DNA from: Iodobacter ciconiae
GTDB taxonomy: Bacteria; Pseudomonadota; Gammaproteobacteria; Burkholderiales; Chitinibacteraceae
Length of the DNA: 64,000 bases
Direction of reading: 5' to 3'
NCBI RefSeq assembly: GCF_003952345.1
Contig: NZ_CP034433.1
Span: 2,666,001-2,730,000, forward strand
Each line of letters starts with the position of its first letter. Within the stretch, counting starts at the first letter, position 1. This document shows, one piece after another, positions 57,496-64,000 of this stretch. The translations under genes were made by a program, and so were the position numbers. The notes under the pieces were generated by a model. The model worked only from the letters and a program-made list of their open reading frames with translations. It had not been told where the DNA came from and searched no databases.

Positions 57496-58488
57496 ATGAA
57501 ACTCATCACCAGCTTAATTCTTAGCATTGCCAGCAGCAGCATTTTTGCAGCTTCAGTTGAAATCCTGAATGTCTCTTACGACCCTACCCGCGAGCTTTAT
57601 CAGGATTACAACAAGGCCTTTGCCAGCTACTGGAAGAAAAAAACCGGTGATGATGTCACTGTGCGCCAATCGCATGGTGGCTCGGGCAAGCAAGCTCGCT
57701 CGGTACTGGATGGCTTGCAGGCCGATGTAGTCACGCTGGCTCTGGCTTACGATATTGACGAGCTGGCCACCCCTGCTAAATTGCTCGATCCTGCATGGCA
57801 AAAAAAGCTGCCAGACAATGCCTCGCCTTATACCTCGACCATTGTGTTCCTCGTTAAAAAAGGCAATCCCAAAGGGATTAAAGATTGGGCAGATCTGATC
57901 AAAAACGATGTCAAAGTCATTACGCCTAATCCTAAAACCAGCGGCGGTGCGCGCTGGAATTATCTGGCCGCCTGGGGCTGGGCCAAGAAAACCTACGGCT
58001 CGGACGATAAAGCCCGCGATTATGTGCAAAAACTCTTCAAAAATGTCCCCGTACTGGATACCGGTGCGCGCGGTGCCACCACCACCTTTACCCAGCGTGG
58101 TATTGGCGACGTCTTGCTGGCCTGGGAAAACGAAGCCGAATTAGTGGTTAAAGAAGTAGGCAAAGATAAATTTGAAATAATCGCCCCGAGCTACTCGATC
58201 AAGGCCGAGCCACCTGTAGCCGTGGTCGATAAAGTGGTCGATAAAAAAGGCACCCGCAAAGTAGCCGAGGAATATCTGAAGTATCTGTATTCCAAAGAAG
58301 GTCAGGAAATCATCGCGCAAAACTACTACCGCCCGATCGACCCTGCCACAGCGGCCAAATACGCCAAGCAATTCCCGAAAGTAACGCAGTTTGATATCGA
58401 CGACGTATTCGGCGGCTGGGCCAAAGCGCAAAAAAACCACTTCAGCGACGGCGGCACGTTTGACCAGATTTATCAGCCGAGTAAGTAA
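57496..58488 (+). CDS. sbp: Sulfate-binding protein, Sbp-like
   Basis: Periplasmic substrate-binding protein of the sulfate ABC importer. The 330-residue precursor has a signal peptide (cleaved after IFAA). The mature part starts [22 protein letters not shown]. Binding-site segments are [56 protein letters not shown] and [29 protein letters not shown]. The TLALAYDID and [10 protein letters not shown] segments match Sbp rather than CysP. No transporter genes lie next to it; the permease genes are 2.7 kb further on. Confidence 0.93.
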   Translation: MKLITSLILSIASSSIFAASVEILNVSYDPTRELYQDYNKAFASYWKKKTGDDVTVRQSHGGSGKQARSVLDGLQADVVTLALAYDIDELATPAKLLDPAWQKKLPDNASPYTSTIVFLVKKGNPKGIKDWADLIKNDVKVITPNPKTSGGARWNYLAAWGWAKKTYGSDDKARDYVQKLFKNVPVLDTGARGATTTFTQRGIGDVLLAWENEAELVVKEVGKDKFEIIAPSYSIKAEPPVAVVDKVVDKKGTRKVAEEYLKYLYSKEGQEIIAQNYYRPIDPATAAKYAKQFPKVTQFDIDDVFGGWAKAQKNHFSDGGTFDQIYQPSK

Positions 58489-58564
58489 GTGCTAGCACGC
58501 TAGGGTGGTATGTCAGGGGGTGAAACCTCATACCCGCTTATCAAATTTGTTTTTATTAGCCAAT

Positions 58565-58860
58565 TGCGAAAAGCACAGTAGCCACGCTCTCTGCATAGGA
58601 CTTTTTAATATCCCCTTGAAACACGCCGGAGCGAGGAACAACCGGGGCGGGGTTTCGGCGAGGATGTCTGAGCGAAGCGAGTCCCGCAGCCGCTGACTCG
58701 ATTGTCCGCAACGCAGAGGCTTTCGTGTTTCGTGGGGCCGCCTTCTTTGGCTTCGTTTCTTGGCGAAGCAAGAAACGAAGGCCCCGCAGTGGCTAACCGC
58801 TCCAAAATCAACGTGCCGAAGGCACTAATAAAAAAGGCTTTTGACTTTGCTTAGCGCACA
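58565..58860. repeat. Dispersed 290-bp repeat, copy B
   Basis: Second full copy of the repeat seen at 49040-49330. The hairpin arms here are CTTCGTTTCTTG (58751-58762) and CAAGAAACGAAG (58769-58780) around the same loop GCGAAG; two base pairs differ from copy A and both remain paired. The ends are near GTAGCCACGCTCTC and TTGCTTAG. It lies between the two EAL-Sbp units. The rest of 58489-59000 holds only the EAL-copy promoter region. Confidence 0.85.
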
Positions 58861-59000
58861 TGGGGTGAAACCCGTCGCTTATTCGCTTTTGAGACATAAA
58901 TCTGGCGGGCTTCCCCCTTCTTACGATGATTCAAAGCTTGCAAGAGTCACTTTTTAACAAAGACCTAGCACGCATAAGCACCACTAGAAAAGAGTACATC

Positions 59001-59810
59001 ATGCCAGTCCCAGTCCACCATCCCAGCGGCACTTTACATGTGCCCGAAGATACCCTCGCCGATTGGCCCAGTGCCCGGTTTGCGTCTACCCAGGAGCGCG
59101 AAATCGTGCCGAAGGCACTTGGGCTGGGGCTTACCAGCGTATTCCAACCCATTTTTACCGCTAATGCACAAACCATCATCGGCAAAGAAGGCCTGCTGCG
59201 CGCCAGCATCCGCTGCAAAGCCATATCACCCCTGCTGATGTATTTAAAAACGCCAGCCATGGCGAATGCCTGGTGGCCTTTGATCACCTGTGCCGCAGCC
59301 TGCATTTAATGAACCACCTGGCGGGGCCACACAAAACATTATTTCTGAATGTTCACCCCGAGCTGCTGCTTGCCGTTAAAAAAACAGCATGGCGAGGCGT
59401 TCGAGCGCATTTTGCAGGATCAGGGCTTAAGGCCTGCCGATGTGGTACTGGAAGTACTTGAATCCGCTATTTCTGACGCACATGAAACAGACCTTACCCA
59501 TGCGCTGCAAAACTATCGTCAGCGTGGCGACCGGATTGCGCTGGATAATTACAGCCACGCCAGTCTCTACCGCCTATTGCCCCTATCTCCAGACATTGCA
59601 AAACTGGACAAAGCATTCATTCATGCCACGGATAACAACAGTAAGGCGCAGCAACTATTAGGCCAGCAGGTAAAAATGCTGCATGGGCTGGATAGTCAGG
59701 TTGTGATCGAAGGCATAGAAAACACAGCACAACTGACAATAGCTCAAGAAAGCGGTGCTGATTTCTTACAAGGCTATTTTCTGGCTGAACCCGAATACTT
59801 AGACAAGTAA
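59001..59810 (+). pseudogene. EAL domain gene, frameshifted second copy
   Basis: A degenerate paralogue of the EAL protein at 56538. The start MPVPVHHPSGTLHVPEDTLADWPSARFASTQ matches the N-terminus of copy 1, but the reading frame breaks twice. The first shift is at the CCCC run near 59229-59232, the second at the seven-A run at 59378-59384. Joining the three frames restores similarity along the length. Beyond the frameshifts the EALLR motif reads EGLLR and the DD pair reads LDNYS, so catalysis would be lost even if the shifts were sequencing errors. It ends next to the second binding-protein gene. Confidence 0.88.
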
Positions 59811-59903
59811 GTTTGGTTATTTAAATAACACTCGATAGTCTTTGTGAAACTTGGTAAAACCGGTAAAAATCGACGCTATCTGAGATACACCTAGGAAATC
59901 ATC

Positions 59904-60905
59904 ATGCGTCTTAAATCCCTGCTTGTCGCCATTGCACTGAGCACCACTCTGCCTGCCTTTGCCGACAGCACTCTGCTGAATGTGTCTTACGACGTCATGC
60001 GTGATTTTTACAAAGATTACAATCCCGCCTTTGCCAAATACTGGAAAGCCAAATCCGGCGAAGACATCACCCTGCAAATGTCGCACGGCGGCTCCAGCAA
60101 ACAGGCGCGCTCGGTGATCGACGGCCTGCAAGCCGATGTCGTCACCATGAATCAGCACAACGATATCGACGCCATCGCGGATAAAGCCAAATTACTGCCT
60201 GCCGACTGGGCCAAGCGCCTGCCGAACGACGCAGCGCCCTTTACCAGCTTGCAGGTACTGATCGTTCGCAAGGGCAACCCGAAAGGCATTAAAGACTGGA
60301 ATGATTTAACAAAACCCGGCGTTGGCGTAATCGTTCCCAACCCAAAAACCTCGGGCAATGGCCGCTACACCTATCTGGCGGCATGGGGCTATGCCGCCAA
60401 ACTACCAGGTGGCAACGATGCTAAAGCACGGGAATTTGTCGCCAGCGTATTCAAAAACATCCCCGTGCTGGATGCCGGTGGCCGCGCCGCCACCACTACC
60501 TTTATGCAGCGCCAGATTGGCGATGTGCTGGTGACCTTTGAAAACGAAGCCGAAATGATCGCCAAAGAATTTGGCCGTGGCAATTTTGAGGTGGTTTACC
60601 CCAGCGTCTCGATCGAAGCCGAGCCACCGGTGGCCATCATCGATAAAGTAGTCGATAAAAAAGGCACGCGTAAGCAGGCAGAAGAATATCTGAAATATCT
60701 GTGGAGCCCGGCAGGCCAGGAAATCGCCGCGCAAAACTATCTGCGCCCAAGAGACAAAGCCATCGCAGCCAAATACGCCAAGCAATTCCCGGCAATTAAA
60801 TTATTCGCCATCGAAGAATTCGGCGGCTGGCAAAAAACCCAGAAAACCCACTTTGACGACGGAGCAATTTACGACCAGATCGCAGCAAGCATTGCTAAGC
60901 GCTAA
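59904..60905 (+). CDS. Sulfate/thiosulfate-binding protein, CysP-like
   Basis: Second periplasmic binding protein, 333 residues, signal peptide cleaved after AFAD. It shares the Sbp layout ([73 protein letters not shown]). The TMNQHNDID and NGRYTYLAAWG segments and the LLPADWAKRLPN stretch resemble E. coli CysP (thiosulfate) more than Sbp, so the two binding proteins probably differ in preferred ligand. The permease genes cysT and cysW follow. Confidence 0.9.
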   Translation: MRLKSLLVAIALSTTLPAFADSTLLNVSYDVMRDFYKDYNPAFAKYWKAKSGEDITLQMSHGGSSKQARSVIDGLQADVVTMNQHNDIDAIADKAKLLPADWAKRLPNDAAPFTSLQVLIVRKGNPKGIKDWNDLTKPGVGVIVPNPKTSGNGRYTYLAAWGYAAKLPGGNDAKAREFVASVFKNIPVLDAGGRAATTTFMQRQIGDVLVTFENEAEMIAKEFGRGNFEVVYPSVSIEAEPPVAIIDKVVDKKGTRKQAEEYLKYLWSPAGQEIAAQNYLRPRDKAIAAKYAKQFPAIKLFAIEEFGGWQKTQKTHFDDGAIYDQIAASIAKR

Positions 60906-60914
60906 GTAATTATT

Positions 60915-61147
60915 CAAAAAGATCTGTAGACACAGAGCTAAACGAGCACACAAAGAACACAGAGAAACCATTTTCTAAGGAAACGCTGATCATTCAGTGA
61001 CGTCATTCCCGCGCAGGCGGAAATACAGCATCGGCTCTGGATCCCCGATAAAAGCACTCGGGGATAACGATTGAATCAACGTTTTTCCTTGGGTTTTCTT
61101 TGCGCGCTCTGAGTTCTTACCGTTCTCTGTGTCTACAGAAGTTTTCC
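60915..61147. repeat. CACAGAGA-type inverted repeat with nested element, before cysT
   Basis: Outer arms GATCTGTAGACACAGAGC and CTCTGTGTCTACAGAAG pair. Inside, AAACGCTGATCATTCAGTGACG and GATTGAATCAACGTTT form a second inner pair around a GTCATTCCCGCGCAGGCGG segment that resembles REP-type sequences. This suggests one repeat was inserted into another. The structure separates the CysP-like gene from cysT. Confidence 0.7.
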
Positions 61148-61179
61148 CCCGACCCTAGCAAACCCCCATCGGATTCACC

Positions 61180-62013
61180 ATGCGCTTCAAACAGCCAAGT
61201 GTGTTGCCGGGTTTTAATTTAAGCCTGGGCTACACACTGTTTTATTTATCGATCATCGTTCTGCTGCCGCTCTCTGCGCTGTTAATCAAGACCAGCGCAC
61301 TCAGCTGGGAGCATTTCTGGCAGATTATCAGCGAGCCGCGCGTGGTGGCCTCTTATAAGCTGACTTTTGGCGCTTCCCTGCTGGCAGCGCTGGTGAATCT
61401 CTTTACCGGCCTCTTGGTAGCCTGGGTGCTGGTGCGCTATCAGTTTTATGGCAAACGCTTTATTGATGCCATGGTCGATCTGCCTTTTGCCCTGCCCACC
61501 GCCGTGGCCGGGATTGCCCTGGCAACCATTTACGCGCCCAACGGCTGGATCGGCCAATATCTGGAGCCGCTGGGTTTCAAGATTGCCTTCACCCCCATCG
61601 GCATCGTGATTGCACTAACCTTTGTGACCCTGCCTTTTGTGGTGCGCACAGTGCAGCCCGTGCTGCAAGATTTAGAGCACGAGCTGGAAGAAGCAGCCTG
61701 CAGCCTGGGAGCAACACGCTGGCAGATTTTTTACAAAGTGATCTTTCCTACCATCCTGCCAGCTTTGTTGACCGGCTTTGCGCTAGCCTTTGCCAGGGCA
61801 ATTGGTGAATATGGCTCGGTGATTTTTATCGCGGGCAATATGCCCTTTGTTTCAGAAATCACCCCTCTGATGATTATTTCCAAGCTGGAGCAATACGATT
61901 ATCTGGGCGCTACCGCCATTGCCGTAGTGATGCTGGTGGTGTCGTTTGCCCTGCTCTTACTAATTAACGGCCTGCAGTGGTGGGCAGCCAAACGACTGGG
62001 GAGGCGCAAATAA
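61180..62013 (+). CDS. cysT: Sulfate ABC transporter permease CysT (CysU)
   Basis: Inner-membrane permease subunit of the sulfate/thiosulfate importer. The 277-residue product has six helices and the binding-protein-dependent permease EAA loop ELEEAACSLGATRWQIFYKVIFPTILPALLTGFALAFARAIGEYGSV. Other marks are VVASYKLTFGASLLAALVNLFTGLLVAWVLVRY and PTAVAGIALATIYAPNGW. It is paired with CysW, 70 bases downstream. Confidence 0.95.
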   Translation: MRFKQPSVLPGFNLSLGYTLFYLSIIVLLPLSALLIKTSALSWEHFWQIISEPRVVASYKLTFGASLLAALVNLFTGLLVAWVLVRYQFYGKRFIDAMVDLPFALPTAVAGIALATIYAPNGWIGQYLEPLGFKIAFTPIGIVIALTFVTLPFVVRTVQPVLQDLEHELEEAACSLGATRWQIFYKVIFPTILPALLTGFALAFARAIGEYGSVIFIAGNMPFVSEITPLMIISKLEQYDYLGATAIAVVMLVVSFALLLLINGLQWWAAKRLGRRK

Positions 62014-62083
62014 TGACTTCAATACACCACATCTCCACCTTCAGAAATATTGCAAGACAGCTTAGGCTCGGGGGGTACAGGTA

Positions 62084-62953
62084 ATGGCTTCAACAATTCA
62101 ACGCTCCATCGTTACCACCGAAAGCCGCGCCATTCGCTACCTGCTCACCGGTCTTGCACTGCTGTTTATTGGCGTTTTTCTGGTGATTCCGCTAGCGTCC
62201 GTTTTTATCGAAGCGTTTCGTCAGGGCTGGCAGCTTTATCTGGCAGCCCTTATAGAGCCAGACGCCGTGCAGGCCATCAAGCTGACACTAATCGTTGCTG
62301 CAATTTCACTCCCCGCCAATCTAATTTTTGGTATTGCCGCCGCATGGTCGATTGCCCGCTTTGATTTTCGCGGCAAAAGCTTTTTAACCACGCTGATTGA
62401 TCTGCCGTTTTCAGTGTCCCCTGTTGTAGCGGGCCTGATCTATGTACTGATGTTTGGTGCGCAAGGCTGGTGGGGGCCGTGGCTGATTGAAAACGATTAC
62501 AAAATTATCTTTGCCGTGCCCGGCATTGTGCTCGCCACGATCTTTGTTACCTTTCCCTTTGTGGCCCGTGAGCTGATTCCGCTGATGGAAGCACAAGGCT
62601 CAGATGAAGAGCAAGCCGCCATTGTGCTAGGCGCATCCAGCTGGCAGATGTTCTGGCGGGTGACGCTGCCCAATATTAAATGGGGCCTGCTCTACGGCGT
62701 GATTCTGGCCAATGCCCGTGCCATGGGTGAGTTTGGCGCTGTCTCGGTGGTATCCGGCCATATTCGCGGCATGACCAATACCGTGCCGCTGCATGTAGAG
62801 ATTCTTTACAACGAATACAACTTTATCGGCGCATTCGCCTGCGCCTCCATCCTGGCACTCTTAGCCCTGCTTACCCTCGCGGCCAAAAGCTATGTGGAAT
62901 GGAAAGGTGAGCAGCAAGCCGCAGCAGACCGGCGGCATGCGGTTGAAGAGTAG
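62084..62953 (+). CDS. cysW: Sulfate ABC transporter permease CysW
   Basis: Second permease subunit, 289 residues with six helices. The EAA loop is [58 protein letters not shown], typical for CysW. Other segments are [16 protein letters not shown] and [31 protein letters not shown]. It forms the membrane channel with CysT. A heptamer tandem repeat follows four bases after the stop. Confidence 0.95.
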   Translation: MASTIQRSIVTTESRAIRYLLTGLALLFIGVFLVIPLASVFIEAFRQGWQLYLAALIEPDAVQAIKLTLIVAAISLPANLIFGIAAAWSIARFDFRGKSFLTTLIDLPFSVSPVVAGLIYVLMFGAQGWWGPWLIENDYKIIFAVPGIVLATIFVTFPFVARELIPLMEAQGSDEEQAAIVLGASSWQMFWRVTLPNIKWGLLYGVILANARAMGEFGAVSVVSGHIRGMTNTVPLHVEILYNEYNFIGAFACASILALLALLTLAAKSYVEWKGEQQAAADRRHAVEE

Positions 62954-62956
62954 ATA

Positions 62957-63014
62957 GGGAGTCGGGAGTCGGGAGTCGGGAGTCGGGAGTCGGGAGTCGG
63001 GAGTCGGGAGTCGG
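62957..63014. repeat. Heptamer tandem repeat GGGAGTC x8
   Basis: Eight exact consecutive copies of GGGAGTC plus GG, in the spacer between cysW and cysA. Perfect short tandem repeats of this kind change copy number by slipped-strand pairing. It is outside any coding region, so a change would alter only the cysW-cysA spacing or mRNA structure. Confidence 0.9.
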
Positions 63015-63054
63015 CGATAGCTTAGCTCCCTGCACCGTTAAAAGTCCTTAGGAT

Positions 63055-63098
63055 TTTCTCCGTGAAACTCCGTGTTTCAAGATTTGGGTTTTGCTACG
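63055..63098. repeat. CACAGAGA-family fragment before cysA
   Basis: The segment with CTCCGTGAAACTCCGTG and TTTCAAGATTTGGGTTTT is nearly identical to the right end of the repeat before the acetoacetyl-CoA synthetase gene (51.09-51.12 kb). No second arm is seen here. Confidence 0.6.
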
Positions 63099-63120
63099 CA
63101 ACATCAAAAGGCAAGTCAAT

Positions 63121-64000
63121 ATGAGTATCGAAGTTAAAAACATCACCAAACGCTTCGGCGCATTTACCGCGCTGGACAATCTGAATCTGGAAGTCAACTC
63201 GGGCGAGCTCTTGGCGCTGCTCGGGCCCTCTGGCTGCGGTAAAACGACCCTGCTGCGGGTAATTGCGGGGCTGGAAACACCGGATCAGGGGCAGATTTTA
63301 TTTCATGGTGAAGACGCCACCGATACCCATGTAAGAGAGCGGCAAGTCGGCTTTGTTTTCCAGCATTACGCGCTGTTCCGGCATATGACGGTATTTGAAA
63401 ATGTCGCCTTTGGCCTGCGCGTTCGCACAAAGAAAACCCGGCCCTCAGAAGCAGTCATCAAAGAAAAAGTTCATGCCCTGCTCAATATGGTGCAACTGGA
63501 CTGGCTGGCCGATCGCTTTCCGGCTCAGTTATCCGGCGGGCAAAGACAGCGGATTGCCTTGGCACGCGCACTGGCAGTCGAGCCTAAAGTCTTGCTGCTG
63601 GACGAGCCTTTTGGTGCGCTCGACACCAAGGTTCGCAAAGAGCTGCGCCGCTGGTTGCGCCGCCTGCACGATGAAATGCATATCACCAGTGTATTTGTCA
63701 CTCACGATCAGGAAGAGGCACTGGAAGTAGCCGATCGCGTAGTGGTAATGAATAAAGGCCAGATTGAGCAAATTGGCACACCCGAGCAGGTCTACGACAC
63801 GCCCGCCACGCCCTTTGTTTACCAATTTTTAGGCGATGTAAATCTTTTCCACAGCCGAGTGCACGAAGGCTGGGCCGAAGTCGGCGGCGCACGCTTTGCA
63901 GCACCCGATGCAAGCAGTTCGGCAGCTACCGTATATGTGCGCCCGCATGAAATTGATCTCTCCCGCGTAGCCAATGCGTCTGCTATCGAGGGCAGGATTA
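63121..64000 (+). CDS. cysA: Sulfate ABC transporter ATPase CysA, truncated by window end
   Basis: ATP-binding subunit of the sulfate/thiosulfate importer. The open frame from ATG 63121 runs past the window edge (293 codons seen; the family is about 350-360). Motifs are complete for the nucleotide-binding domain: Walker [16 protein letters not shown]-loop [11 protein letters not shown], signature [15 protein letters not shown], Walker [13 protein letters not shown], and H-loop [22 protein letters not shown]-terminal TOBE-type region begins near [17 protein letters not shown]. It completes the cysT-cysW-cysA set fed by Sbp and the CysP-like protein. Confidence 0.96.
   Translation, partial: MSIEVKNITKRFGAFTALDNLNLEVNSGELLALLGPSGCGKTTLLRVIAGLETPDQGQILFHGEDATDTHVRERQVGFVFQHYALFRHMTVFENVAFGLRVRTKKTRPSEAVIKEKVHALLNMVQLDWLADRFPAQLSGGQRQRIALARALAVEPKVLLLDEPFGALDTKVRKELRRWLRRLHDEMHITSVFVTHDQEEALEVADRVVVMNKGQIEQIGTPEQVYDTPATPFVYQFLGDVNLFHSRVHEGWAEVGGARFAAPDASSSAATVYVRPHEIDLSRVANASAIEGRI

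Noticed and set aside
57553..58440. Long antisense frames opposite the sbp gene.
   Set aside because: These are mirror frames of a clear coding gene with good signal peptide and family motifs; no promoter or homology supports them.
62957..63014. The GGGAGTC array as a CRISPR.
   Set aside because: It is a continuous heptamer repeat with no spacers and no cas genes nearby.

Overview
The window reads as chromosomal DNA of a free-living Gram-negative betaproteobacterium. The evidence is the mreBCD-mrdA-rodA-rlpA rod-shape cluster, a class A RNase P RNA, glnK-amtB, sulfate ABC transport genes, tyrosine catabolism genes, chemotaxis and c-di-GMP proteins, and roughly balanced base composition with AT-rich intergenic spacers. 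Protein style suggests order Neisseriales, perhaps an Iodobacter- or Chitinibacter-like genus; this placement is inference. No tRNA, rRNA, CRISPR array or prophage was seen.

Layout. 1-5754: end of mreB, then mreC, mreD, mrdA, rodA and rlpA, tightly overlapped. 6049-9773 (minus): acyl-CoA-binding protein and yqgE-ruvX-pyrB-pyrX, where pyrX is a dihydroorotase-like protein lacking the metal-binding HxH; a catalytic pyrC lies at 33.6-34.7 kb. 9891-16802: photolyase, two paralogous small secreted proteins with a WPWPLNG motif, fba, pgk, an MFS exporter and a YfaZ-like porin. 17.5-22.8 kb (minus): an electrophile-detoxification regulon with NemR-like repressor, YqhD-like aldehyde reductase, GST, CurA-like reductase and NemA-like ene-reductase; the same 15-bp palindrome lies before nemR and before yqhD. 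23.3-26.5 kb: a bufferin-type RiPP operon (DoxX, redoxin, BufA-like precursor, MNIO enzyme BufB, partner BufC) between a decayed IS3 transposase and a decayed MarR-like gene. 27-35 kb: cysK, cca, amtB-glnK with a sigma-54 promoter, ubiK, an acetyltransferase, rnpB, pyrC and a TusA-like protein. 35.1-40.8 kb: two PepSY proteins, two CDF metal exporters, a cytochrome b and a two-component system. 40.9-45.2 kb: CNP1-like protein, proB, msrQ, an HD-GYP phosphodiesterase and a ferredoxin. 45.3-53.1 kb: homogentisate pathway (IclR regulator, hmgA, fahA, maiA, acetoacetyl-CoA synthetase), interrupted by an intact IS5-family element. 53.3-64 kb: a chemoreceptor, a DUF1993 protein, and a sulfate/thiosulfate uptake locus in which an EAL-protein plus binding-protein unit is present twice (the second EAL gene is broken), followed by cysT, cysW and truncated cysA.

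Two dispersed repeat families fill many spacers. One is about 290 bp, in three copies, with a hairpin whose arms differ between copies but stay paired. The other is built from CACAGAGA/TCTCTGTG blocks, usually as long inverted repeats. The most notable items are the bufferin operon with its redoxin, the NemR regulon with two identical operators, the covarying hairpin repeat, the EAL-Sbp duplication and the WPWPLNG protein pair.
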